Positions 45,046 through 53,126 of a stretch of 64,000 bases of DNA are shown in pieces. Source of the stretch: Putridiphycobacter sp965230485 (GTDB lineage Bacteria; Bacteroidota; Bacteroidia; Flavobacteriales_D; Crocinitomicaceae); NCBI GenBank assembly GCA_965230485.1, contig CBDDLA010000001.1, positions 1,984,001 through 2,048,000 on the forward strand, written 5' to 3'. Both the position numbers and the translations under genes were made by a program. Every line of letters begins with the position of its first letter. Position 1 is the stretch's first letter. The notes under the pieces were generated by a model. That model was not told the DNA's origin, made no database searches, and saw nothing but the letters and a program-made list of their open reading frames with translations.

Positions 45046-47073
45046 TTATTTCAGGTATTTATTTAACCATTCAAAGTATTGCCGGTGCCAAAACACACCA
45101 TTCTGGGGAGACAAAACCCAATGATTCTCTTCAGGAAATAATACCAATCTACTTTGAATATCTTTTATTTGTAGCGCTTGAAATGCTTCCAAACCTTGAC
45201 TCATAGGTACTCTAAAATCTTTTTCTCCTTGAAAAATCAGCATAGGTGTATCCCAATTACCTACTTTTCTGTGTGGAGAGTTAATAAAATAGTTTTGCAA
45301 AGAAGTATCATTATAATAGGATCCGCCAATATCGTGATTAGCAAAAAACAATTCTTCTGTTGTTCCATACCAGCTTTCAAGATTGAAGAGTCCACAATGC
45401 GAGATAAAGCATGAAAACCGATTTTCATGAATTCCTGCTAAGTAATAAACTGAATAACCACCATAACTTGCGCCAACCGCACCTACTTTACTTTCATCAA
45501 TATAAGGCTCTTTTTTTAACTCATCAACAGCCGCTAAATAATCTCTCATTGGTTGACCTCCCCAATCCTCAGAAATTGCATTATTCCAATCTTGTCCAAA
45601 ACCTGGCAGTCCCCTTCTATTTGGAGCAATTATAATATAATCATTTGCAGCCATTAATTGAAAGTTCCACCGATAAGAAAAAAATTGAGAAACTGCACTT
45701 TGGGGTCCTCCCTGACAATATAATAAAGCTGGGTATTTTTTATTAGGATCAAAATCTGGAGGATAAATTACCCAAACCAATTGTTCTTTGTTATCAGATG
45801 TTTTCACCCAGCGCTTTTCAATTTTCCCAGTTTTGATTTTATCGTAAATTGCCTTGTTGACATCAGTTAATTGAGTTTCAACCGAATTTTTTATCTTAAC
45901 CGAATAAATATCAGTTGGGTGATTCATTGATTGCTTACCGCCAATTATTTTATCTCCTGCAAAAGCAATTGACGTATAATTATGATCTCCTGAAGTTACG
46001 GAACTATATTCTCTGGTTCTTATATTTAATTCAAATATTTGATATGTTCCTTGAATACTTGACCTAAAATAAATTTTTTCGTTTAAATCATCCCAAACAT
46101 ATTCAGAAATGGTTAAGTCAATATTTTCGGTCAAATTCCTCTTTTCTTTAGTTTCCAGATTATAAATTATAATATCGTTTTTATCGGATTCAAATCCCGG
46201 TGTTTTCATACTTAACCAAGCCAAGTATTTTCCATCTTTAGAATAAAGAGGATTGGTGTCATAGCCTAAATTTCCTTGAGTCAAATTCATGGTCTGACGC
46301 GAACTTGTATTATAAATGTAAATATCTGAATTTGTGCTTGTAGCATACTTCTTACCGACTAGCTTCTTGCATGTATAAGCAATATCGCGTCCATCAGTAG
46401 AAAATGTTGCTTGTTCTAACCCTCCAAATGGTTTTAACGGAACATCAAATTTTTCACCTTCCATAATATCAATACCAGTTCCAGCCACCATGCCAGCATC
46501 AACCACGGTAAAATATAAATGAGCGTAATTTCCATCAGCATAACTTGACCAATGACGATACATTAAATCATCATATATTTTTGCATTTGATTCATTTAAA
46601 TCTGAGTATAGTTCTGTAGAGTGAAATTTATCTAATTTTACATTAGAAGTAAACATGATTCTTTTCCCATTTTGAGAGAACTTGAATTCATTGACTTTAA
46701 CTTTTAAGTTTGATATGAGTTTTTGTTCTGAACCATCAGTTTTTATTTCATGAATCTCTGAGCGTAAGTCGCTAGTTATTAAATATACTATTTTTTTACC
46801 ATCTGGTCTCCAAACTACGTTTTGAGCGCGTTCATTTACATTCGAAATTTGCTTTATGGTCTTACTTTCAATATCCAAAATAAAATAATTATTAGAGCCC
46901 ATATTTGTTGCCAGATCGTAGGTCCTTTGTGAAAACAATACTTTTTTACGATCAGGAGAAACTTGAATGCCTCCTACTCTTTTTAAGTCCCATAATAATT
47001 CTGGTGTCATTCTGTCTTGAGAGAACCCCATGACAGATATAAATGTAAATAGTGTTATTAATAGTTGTTTCAT
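45046..47073 (-). CDS. S9 family serine peptidase (acylaminoacyl-peptidase-like)
   Basis: The 675-residue exported peptidase has a signal peptide (1-19, ending GFSQ). A seven-bladed beta-propeller-like region with WD40/TolB-type strands (about 25-390) is followed by the alpha/beta-hydrolase catalytic domain (about 410-675). The triad is visible: Ser536 in GASYGGYS, Asp619 in FQGEKDFRVP and His651 in PEENHWVL. The family hydrolyses short peptides or N-acylated peptides, here in the periplasm. It starts 1 base after the FtsX-like permease stop, completing an rbfA-permease-peptidase operon. The peptide substrate is unknown. Confidence 0.95.
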   Translation of the reverse strand: MKQLLITLFTFISVMGFSQDRMTPELLWDLKRVGGIQVSPDRKKVLFSQRTYDLATNMGSNNYFILDIESKTIKQISNVNERAQNVVWRPDGKKIVYLITSDLRSEIHEIKTDGSEQKLISNLKVKVNEFKFSQNGKRIMFTSNVKLDKFHSTELYSDLNESNAKIYDDLMYRHWSSYADGNYAHLYFTVVDAGMVAGTGIDIMEGEKFDVPLKPFGGLEQATFSTDGRDIAYTCKKLVGKKYATSTNSDIYIYNTSSRQTMNLTQGNLGYDTNPLYSKDGKYLAWLSMKTPGFESDKNDIIIYNLETKEKRNLTENIDLTISEYVWDDLNEKIYFRSSIQGTYQIFELNIRTREYSSVTSGDHNYTSIAFAGDKIIGGKQSMNHPTDIYSVKIKNSVETQLTDVNKAIYDKIKTGKIEKRWVKTSDNKEQLVWVIYPPDFDPNKKYPALLYCQGGPQSAVSQFFSYRWNFQLMAANDYIIIAPNRRGLPGFGQDWNNAISEDWGGQPMRDYLAAVDELKKEPYIDESKVGAVGASYGGYSVYYLAGIHENRFSCFISHCGLFNLESWYGTTEELFFANHDIGGSYYNDTSLQNYFINSPHRKVGNWDTPMLIFQGEKDFRVPMSQGLEAFQALQIKDIQSRLVLFPEENHWVLSPQNGVFWHRQYFEWLNKYLK

Positions 47074-47074
47074 A

Positions 47075-48307
47075 CTAAGATTTTATAACTTTTTGAATTA
47101 AGATTTTACTTGGCAAGTATGCAGTAATTGTACCAATTATAACAGTAATGCTCAAAATTAAAAATAAGTCTGTTAATTTAATAACAACAGGAAAGTTTTC
47201 TACCATGCCTCCATCCATTTTCAGCCAACCAAACTTCATTTGAGAGTATACAACAGCAATTCCTATTACTAAGCCTAAAAGTATACCAATTCCATTAATC
47301 AAAAGGCCAACGTAAAAGAAAACTTTCCTGAGTTGAATACCGGCAGCTCCAATAGCAAAAAGCGTAAAAATATTCTGCCTTTTCTCAAGTATTAACATTG
47401 TGGTAGAAGCTACCATTGTAAAGGTTCCCAGAAAAAAAATAAATCCTAGCAACACAATGACCATCCATTTTTCACTTTTACTTGACTTATATATTAACTC
47501 ATTCTGCTGGTATGCTGTTTTGATTTCGAAACTGTCTCCTAACAGCTCTTTTAGTTTTTCTTGTTTATCAATAATATCGATTCCATCTTTAAATTGAAGT
47601 TCTATCGCTGAGATATCGTTTGAATAATCGAGCATTTTTCTTGCCAAACCAAGTGGTATAATTACATAATTTTCATTAATTTTATTATTAAACGAAAACA
47701 CACCTGAAATTGGAAGACTTGTTGTTTTGAAGGCATTTAGATTTTGACGTCTAATTTTCTCATTGCGTCTAGGAGAATAGATAGTAAGAGACTCAAATTC
47801 ATTTGGAATGTCATATATATAACCTCCTAAATTTTGAAACAAAATATAACCCGCAAACCCATAATCCAAACCATCTTTTACCAATGACCCCCCATCAAAA
47901 CCAATACTGGTTTCGAGGGTTTGTTGAGGCATATCGACCATTTTTAAATAATCAGGTTCTACTCCCTTTATCTTTCCAAATGCAAATTGTTCATAGTGCT
48001 TAAAAATAACTGTTTCTTCAATAGTTTTAGAGTAAAATTCTATGTCCTTATCTCCGTAAACAGATTCTGGAATTATGGTAGACGGAAAGGTCTTTGATAT
48101 TTTGGATTCTATTTTTAAGTCAGGCTCAAAAGCATTAAATAGAGAGATTACTAATCCTTCTACTCCATTAAAGGCAGATATGACAATAACCATGGCCGCC
48201 GTAGCTACAGTAATACCAAAAACAGAAATACCTGAAATGACATTAATAACATTTTGAGATTTCTTTGAAAAAAGATATCGTTGGGCTATAAAAAAAGGAG
48301 TATTCAC
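47075..48307 (-). CDS. FtsX/LolE-like ABC transporter permease
   Basis: The 410-residue protein begins at GTG, which overlaps the rbfA stop as GTGA. NTPFFIAQRYLFSKKSQNVINVISGISVFGITV is the N-terminus expected for LolC/E-like permeases, with a first membrane helix at about 22-45, a large periplasmic domain (about 50-265), and three C-terminal helices (about 275-300, 325-350, 370-400). In Bacteroidota such LolC/E-like proteins handle lipoprotein or lipid release with an unlinked ATPase. No ATPase lies next to it, so partner identity is unknown. It is followed after 1 base by an S9 peptidase. Confidence 0.92.
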   Translation of the reverse strand: MNTPFFIAQRYLFSKKSQNVINVISGISVFGITVATAAMVIVISAFNGVEGLVISLFNAFEPDLKIESKISKTFPSTIIPESVYGDKDIEFYSKTIEETVIFKHYEQFAFGKIKGVEPDYLKMVDMPQQTLETSIGFDGGSLVKDGLDYGFAGYILFQNLGGYIYDIPNEFESLTIYSPRRNEKIRRQNLNAFKTTSLPISGVFSFNNKINENYVIIPLGLARKMLDYSNDISAIELQFKDGIDIIDKQEKLKELLGDSFEIKTAYQQNELIYKSSKSEKWMVIVLLGFIFFLGTFTMVASTTMLILEKRQNIFTLFAIGAAGIQLRKVFFYVGLLINGIGILLGLVIGIAVVYSQMKFGWLKMDGGMVENFPVVIKLTDLFLILSITVIIGTITAYLPSKILIQKVIKS

Positions 48308-48648
48308 TTCTTTTTTAGCAATTGGTCAATTTCATTGGCATAATCTAAAGAGTTGTCAATTTTATAATCGAACTGCGGAATTCTCCTTAAGGTTTTGGCT
48401 AACCTATTGCCAACTATTTTTCGAATATATCCTCCATGTTCCTTGATGTGAATGAATACCTCTTCAATTGGCTTCGACCCTCCAAAAATGCTAATAAAAA
48501 CTTTTGCATAGGTCATGTCAGGTGATATATTGACCTGGGTAACTGTTACCATGGCTCCCAGACAAAAAGAGCGACTTTCTTCTCGGAATATTATTCCCAG
48601 TTCTTTTTCTAGAACAGCATTAATTTTTCTTTGTCGCAACGTACTCAT
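48304..48648 (-). CDS. rbfA: Ribosome-binding factor A
   Basis: The ATG at 48648 gives a 114-residue RbfA; the frame continues five codons upstream, but MSTLRQRKINAVLEKELG is the expected N-terminus. The KH-like fold is recognised by VTVTQVNISPDMTYAKVFISIFGG (the V-x-x-V-x-x-S-x-D-x-x-x-A-x-V-x-x-S pattern) and the C-terminal region R-(K)-x-x-x-RLAKTLRRIPQFDYKIDNSLDYANEIDQLL. RbfA binds the 30S subunit during maturation of the 16S 5' end. The stop overlaps the permease start by GTGA. A -7 box lies just upstream. Confidence 0.97.
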   Translation of the reverse strand: MSTLRQRKINAVLEKELGIIFREESRSFCLGAMVTVTQVNISPDMTYAKVFISIFGGSKPIEEVFIHIKEHGGYIRKIVGNRLAKTLRRIPQFDYKIDNSLDYANEIDQLLKKK

Positions 48649-48652
48649 ATAA

Positions 48653-48660
48653 CAAAAGTA
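48653..48660 (-). promoter_or_regulatory. Candidate -7 element for rbfA
   Basis: On the minus strand TACTTTTG (plus-strand CAAAAGTA at 48653-48660) matches the -7 consensus only 4 bases before the rbfA ATG. If used, the message would be leaderless or nearly so. On the plus strand TACCTTTA (48712-48719) similarly precedes the ABC transporter ATG by 5 bases. Confidence 0.4.
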
Positions 48661-48724
48661 CAAAATTTACATTGAAGGCTTCTTATGCGTACAAAATATT
48701 TACAGATTACTTACCTTTATCCCA

Positions 48725-50566
48725 ATGAAAGGATTTACTCAGATTTTTAGGTTGGCATTTAGCCATAAAAGAGCTTCTTACTTTACTATTGTCTTCAATC
48801 TTTTTTACGTTATTTTCAATTTAGTATCACTTGTTTTATTTATTCCTTTTTTAAATTTAATCTTTAAGCCTGAAGATTTTGATAGAATAACTAAAATGGA
48901 CTCTCCTCGTTGGGAAACGAAAGAAGGAATTCTAAGTTATTTTGGAGATGTTTACGACTATCAAATGGGTCAATTTATTTTATCTAACGGAAAGGTTGGT
49001 GCCTTAGCCTTTGTTTGCGTTTCTGTCTTATTAGCTTTCTTTTTAAAGAATTTATTTCGGTATGGTGCGGTTTATCACCAATCATTTATGAGAATGGCAG
49101 TTGTAAGGGATCTTAGAGAAAAGTTATTTAAGAAATCAATCAGTCTTCCTATTGCCTATCACTCAGAAGAAAGAAAGGGTAACCTTTTATCCAGAATGAC
49201 AAGTGATTTAAGTGAAATTGAAGTCGCGGTTGTTTATTTGTTAGAAATTATTTTTAGAGAGCCCCTTGCCATTACTATTAGTTTAATTGTTCTTTTTAAT
49301 ATCAGTGTCTCATTAACTTTATTTTCTTTAATACTTCTTCCTATAAGTGGCTTTTTAATTTCTAGGATTGGAAAAAGTCTTAAGCGTACCTCAGCTAAGG
49401 GCCAAAAAAAAATGGGGTATGTGGTTTCGTTAATCGAAGAAGCCATTGGTGGAGTAAGAATTATAAAAGCATTTGGCGCTGAGGAGACAATTTTAAAACG
49501 TTTTACCGCAGAAAATAATCGACATCAGACTCTCACAACAAAGGCCTTTAGAAAAAAGGACCTTGCCTCGCCGCTGAATGAATTCTTAGGTGCTGCTATA
49601 ATGATTGGTATTGTTTGGTATGGTGGCCGACTCATTTTAGAAGACCAGGGCAACCTTACTGGTGGCGAATTCATGGGATATATCGTCATTTTTTCTCAGT
49701 TACTAAGACCTATAGGTGGTGTTGCTAATGGCATTACAAGTTTTAAGAAAGCCGAAGCTTCTTTAGAAAGAATTGATGATATTATCAGCATTAAAGATTC
49801 CATTTTGGAATCGAAAAACCCAATAAAAAAAGATACTTTTTCTTCAGATATTAAATTCAACAATGTTGACTTTTCCTATGGTGATCAACCTATATTAGAG
49901 AATATCTCCTTTCAGATAAATAAAGGACAAACAGTTGCGTTAGTTGGCGAATCCGGAAGCGGTAAATCAACAATATCGGATCTTATTCCAAGATTTTATG
50001 ATGTAAAAGAAGGAACCGTTAGTATTGATGATGTTAATATTCAGAATTTAGGACTTAATCATTTGAGATCTCTAATCAGTATCGTATCTCAAGAATCCGT
50101 TTTATTCAATGATTCTGTTGCATACAATATTGCTTTTGGTAAACCTAACGCCTCTAAAAACGACATTATTCAAGCTGCAAAGGTTGCCAATGCACATGAG
50201 TTTATTTTAGGTTTAGAGGAAGGGTACGAAACCAATATTGGTGATAGAGGAGGGAAATTATCTGGAGGGCAAAAGCAAAGAATAAGTATTGCGAGAGCAA
50301 TATTAGCCAATTCTCCTATTATGATATTTGATGAAGCCACATCTGCTCTCGATACGGAGTCAGAAAAAATTGTTCAAAGTGCACTTGACAATTTAATGAA
50401 AAATAGAACTTCGTTAGTCATTGCTCACCGCCTAAGTACGATAAGAAATGCTGATCAAATAATTGTTCTTAAAAAAGGAAAGATAGTTGAGATTGGCACA
50501 CATGAGGAATTAATCAAGCTAGAAGGCTATTATTATTCACTTTGCCAAATCCAACAAATAGTTTAA
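48725..50566 (+). CDS. MsbA-like ABC exporter (fused permease and ATPase)
   Basis: The 613-residue half-transporter has an N-terminal membrane domain with about six helices (residues 1-340). The nucleotide-binding domain has Walker A GESGSGKST (about 407-415), signature LSGGQKQR, Walker B IMIFDEATSALD and the H-loop IAHRLS. The extra N-terminal loop (about 50-90, KPEDFDRITKMD) is typical of Bacteroidota homologues. The group includes MsbA-like lipid A flippases and multidrug exporters; the cargo is unknown. It starts right after a predicted promoter and is divergent from rbfA. Confidence 0.95.
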   Translation: MKGFTQIFRLAFSHKRASYFTIVFNLFYVIFNLVSLVLFIPFLNLIFKPEDFDRITKMDSPRWETKEGILSYFGDVYDYQMGQFILSNGKVGALAFVCVSVLLAFFLKNLFRYGAVYHQSFMRMAVVRDLREKLFKKSISLPIAYHSEERKGNLLSRMTSDLSEIEVAVVYLLEIIFREPLAITISLIVLFNISVSLTLFSLILLPISGFLISRIGKSLKRTSAKGQKKMGYVVSLIEEAIGGVRIIKAFGAEETILKRFTAENNRHQTLTTKAFRKKDLASPLNEFLGAAIMIGIVWYGGRLILEDQGNLTGGEFMGYIVIFSQLLRPIGGVANGITSFKKAEASLERIDDIISIKDSILESKNPIKKDTFSSDIKFNNVDFSYGDQPILENISFQINKGQTVALVGESGSGKSTISDLIPRFYDVKEGTVSIDDVNIQNLGLNHLRSLISIVSQESVLFNDSVAYNIAFGKPNASKNDIIQAAKVANAHEFILGLEEGYETNIGDRGGKLSGGQKQRISIARAILANSPIMIFDEATSALDTESEKIVQSALDNLMKNRTSLVIAHRLSTIRNADQIIVLKKGKIVEIGTHEELIKLEGYYYSLCQIQQIV

Positions 50567-50650
50567 ATTTAAAACTATTAGTAGTTTACACCCTTGTTCT
50601 AAAGAATGTAAAATAACCCTTGCTAGTTATAGTTTAAATCAATACTTTTA
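50557..50650 (+). promoter_or_regulatory. oxyR upstream region: promoter and repeated ATAG/CTAT elements
   Basis: TTG (50620-50622) and TACTTTTA (50643-50650) form a near-consensus Bacteroidota promoter with a 20-base spacer. ATAGTTTAAAT occurs twice as a direct repeat (50558-50568 and 50629-50639). AATAGTTT (50557-50564) and AAACTATT (50572-50579) form an inverted pair, and TAGTTT recurs at 50582-50587. ATAG/CTAT half-sites are the core of known OxyR binding sites, so autoregulation is plausible. Confidence 0.45.
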
Positions 50651-50673
50651 CGCGAAATATACAAGATAACTAT

Positions 50674-51600
50674 ATGACTTTGCAACAATTGGAATATGTT
50701 GTAGCACTTGATGACGAAAGACATTTTGTTTCAGCTGCAGAAAAATGTTATGTTACTCAGCCAACACTTACAATACAAGTTAAAAAGTTAGAAGACGAAA
50801 TTGGAATTATTCTTTTTGATAGAAAAAGAAACCCTCTTAAAACCACTTCTGCAGGTAAACCTTTTATTTTAAAAGCTAGAAAAATTTTAGGTGAAGTTTC
50901 GAGCCTGAAACAAATGGTTGGTCATGAAAAAAATAATATCGAAGGTCGATTTAAATTAGGTGTAATTCCCACAATTGCACCTTACCTAATTCCACTATTT
51001 GCAAGTAAATTTTCAAAAAAATATCCAAACACTATTTTAGACATTATTGAATTAAAAAGTGAGGATATTATGGAAAGATTAAAGAAAGATAGTATTGATG
51101 TAGGAATTCTCGTCACGCCTTTAGATGAAGAAGATATTACTGAAACTCCTCTCTATTACGAACCTTTTGTTTTTTACGGCGCCTTCAATCATCCTTTGCT
51201 AAAGGATAAAATGGTCAGACAAGAAGATTTGCAAAAAGAATCAGATTTGTGGTTATTAAATAAGGGTAATTGTTTTAGAAACCAAGTTTTAAACTTGTGC
51301 ATATCTGAAAAGAAACGAAAGGAAAAGTCTATCTTTTTTGACAGTAGCTCAATAGAATCGGTAAAAAGAATGGTTTCTTATTATAATGGATTTACGCTAA
51401 TTCCTGAATTAAGTGTAACGAAAGAAGACAAAAATTTTCGACCAATCTCAGAACCTGTTCCGGTAAGGGAGGTGAGTATTGTCCACCACAACACTTTTGT
51501 GAAAGAGGGATTAATTGATGCCCTTAGACAAGAAATCTTAGCTGTAACACCAAAGAATTATAAGAAAAATGACCGATTTTTTCGGGTTGGATGGAGATAG
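50674..51600 (+). CDS. oxyR: OxyR, hydrogen-peroxide-responsive LysR regulator
   Basis: The 308-residue LysR-type protein begins MTLQQLEYVVALDDERHFVSAAEKCYVTQPTLTIQVKKLEDEIG, the LysR helix-turn-helix with an OxyR-like sequence. In the effector domain C200 and C209 lie in NKGNCFRNQVLNLC with nine-residue spacing, aligning with the C199/C208 redox pair of E. coli OxyR (H-C-L-R-D-Q-A-L-G-F-C). It should form a disulfide with peroxide and activate peroxidase genes. No catalase, Dps or peroxiredoxin gene is adjacent, so the regulon is elsewhere. It is convergent with a small acidic protein gene (6 bases between stops). Confidence 0.95.
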   Translation: MTLQQLEYVVALDDERHFVSAAEKCYVTQPTLTIQVKKLEDEIGIILFDRKRNPLKTTSAGKPFILKARKILGEVSSLKQMVGHEKNNIEGRFKLGVIPTIAPYLIPLFASKFSKKYPNTILDIIELKSEDIMERLKKDSIDVGILVTPLDEEDITETPLYYEPFVFYGAFNHPLLKDKMVRQEDLQKESDLWLLNKGNCFRNQVLNLCISEKKRKEKSIFFDSSSIESVKRMVSYYNGFTLIPELSVTKEDKNFRPISEPVPVREVSIVHHNTFVKEGLIDALRQEILAVTPKNYKKNDRFFRVGWR

Positions 51601-51606
51601 TCAAAG

Positions 51607-51912
51607 TCAATCTTCATCAGAATTTTCATGATCATGCTTTTCTTCGTACTCTTCTTTCACATCATCCATTAAATTTCCATCATCATCATAATCATCATCT
51701 TCTTCAATCAATTCAGCTGCCTGGACTGCTGTCATTCGCACTAAATAGTATCTATCTTCAGTTTCAAAAGGCAAAGCACTTACATTCTTGCCTTCCGCAT
51801 TAACAAAAACGATTAAATTGTCTTCAAAACCATATGGATACTCAAGCTTAATTTGTTCAAGTATCTCCTTATCTAGTTTGTCGTAGTCTTTTATAATTCT
51901 TGGCTTGCTCAT
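51607..51912 (-). CDS. Small acidic-tailed protein, unknown function
   Basis: The 101-residue product has a compact N-terminal domain (PRIIKDYDKLDKEILEQIKLEYPYGFEDNLIVFVNAEGKNVSALPFETEDRYYLVRM, 4-59) and a highly acidic tail (about 70-101) rich in Asp and Glu, with histidines near the end. Similar short proteins with an acidic tail are conserved in flavobacteria and are sometimes mislabelled as DNA primase; nothing here indicates primase activity. It is soluble, with no cysteine and no signal. A minus-strand -7-like box (CAAAAGTA in plus, 52116-52123) lies about 200 bases upstream, far from the start. Confidence 0.7.
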   Translation of the reverse strand: MSKPRIIKDYDKLDKEILEQIKLEYPYGFEDNLIVFVNAEGKNVSALPFETEDRYYLVRMTAVQAAELIEEDDDYDDDGNLMDDVKEEYEEKHDHENSDED

Positions 51913-52273
51913 CCCTTCATTTAAAAATTAATGACTTTAAGTACTTAAACATAAACTATATAACTATTACAGGTGCGGTTCAATAATTAATCAGAAATTA
52001 CGAATAAGTTCCCTCAATAATATTCTCATTAGTCACTACGCTCATCATTTTTATTTAATGATCGTAATACTATTTTATCTACATTTTTATATCAATCAAA
52101 ATTACATTTAAAAGTCAAAAGTACAATTCATTTGAAATAATTTTCTAATTTTTTTAATCTCTATTTTAATCGTTGGCAGCCAATTGTTTATTTTAATGAT
52201 TATTCAATATATTCCAGATGGTTTTTTATAGCGAACAAAATTAGAATCAGTATTTTTGTTTAAAACAAAAATT
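51913..52273. other. 361-base AT-rich divergent intergenic region
   Basis: It lies between the acidic-protein gene and menB, which diverge. It contains the perfect palindrome TTGGC-A-GCCAA (52173-52183), the menB -7 box (52251-52258) and a minus-strand -7-like box (52116-52123). No protein-like ORF, tRNA or terminator was seen, and the rest looks like plain AT-rich spacer. Confidence 0.5.
52251..52258 (+). promoter_or_regulatory. Candidate -7 element for menB
   Basis: TATTTTTG matches TAnnTTTG and lies 15 bases before the menB ATG. It overlaps the TTG at 52256, which argues against that codon being the start. A palindrome (52173-52183) is 67 bases upstream. Confidence 0.5.
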
Positions 52274-53116
52274 ATGTCAAATCCGAATTGGAAAAAAGCA
52301 CTTGATTTTGAAGATATCACTTATAAGAAATCAAATGGCGTTGCAAGAATCGCGTTTAATAGGCCAGATGTAAGAAATGCCTTTAGGCCAAAGACAACTT
52401 CAGAACTTTATAAAGCATTTTATGATGCTCAAGAAGACACCTCGATTGGCGTTGTTTTATTATCTGCAGAAGGTCCTTCATCCAAAGATGGCGTCTATTC
52501 ATTTTGTTCTGGAGGAGATCAAAAAGCAAGGGGCGAACAAGGTTATGTTGGTGATGATGGTATGCACCGATTAAATATTTTAGAAGTACAACGGTTAATT
52601 CGATTCATGCCAAAAGTTGTTATTGCTGTTGTACCAGGCTGGGCTGTAGGCGGCGGACATAGTTTACATGTAGTTTGTGACATGACTTTGGCGAGTAAAG
52701 AGCATGCCATTTTTAAGCAAACTGATGCAGATGTGACCAGTTTTGATGGAGGGTATGGATCTGCCTATTTAGCTAAAATGGTTGGTCAAAAAAAAGCAAG
52801 AGAAATATTTTTCTTAGGCCGGAACTATTCCGCTCAAGATGCTTTTGACATGGGAATGGTGAATGCAGTTGTTCCTCACGCTGAATTAGAAGCTACAGCT
52901 TACGAATGGGCTCAAGAAGTATTGGCTAAATCACCGACCTCTATAAAAATGCTAAAGTTTGCCATGAACTTAACGGATGATGGTATGGTTGGTCAACAAG
53001 TTTTTGCCGGAGAAGCCACAAGACTTGCTTATGGAACAGAGGAGGCTAAAGAGGGAAGAAATGCTTTTTTAGAGAAGCGAAAACCAGATTTTAAGAATAT
53101 TAAATGGATCCCATAA
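52274..53116 (+). CDS. menB: 1,4-dihydroxy-2-naphthoyl-CoA synthase
   Basis: The 280-residue crotonase-fold enzyme closes the naphthoate ring of menaquinone from o-succinylbenzoyl-CoA. MenB-specific sequences are FNRPDVRNAFRPKT, FCSGGDQKARGEQGY, the oxyanion stretch WAVGGGHSLHVVCDM, and DADVTSFDGGYGSAYLAK with the conserved aspartate. SPTSIKMLKFAMN and the C-terminal RKPDFKNIKWIP are also typical. The ATG at 52274 gives the expected N-terminus MSNPNWKKALDFEDITYKK. No other men gene is adjacent. A TPR-phosphatase gene starts 10 bases downstream. Confidence 0.98.
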   Translation: MSNPNWKKALDFEDITYKKSNGVARIAFNRPDVRNAFRPKTTSELYKAFYDAQEDTSIGVVLLSAEGPSSKDGVYSFCSGGDQKARGEQGYVGDDGMHRLNILEVQRLIRFMPKVVIAVVPGWAVGGGHSLHVVCDMTLASKEHAIFKQTDADVTSFDGGYGSAYLAKMVGQKKAREIFFLGRNYSAQDAFDMGMVNAVVPHAELEATAYEWAQEVLAKSPTSIKMLKFAMNLTDDGMVGQQVFAGEATRLAYGTEEAKEGRNAFLEKRKPDFKNIKWIP

Positions 53117-53126
53117 TTAAAAACCC

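Noticed and set aside
52256..52273. TTG start for menB
   Set aside because: It overlaps a consensus -7 promoter box, and the ATG at 52274 matches the known MenB N-terminus.
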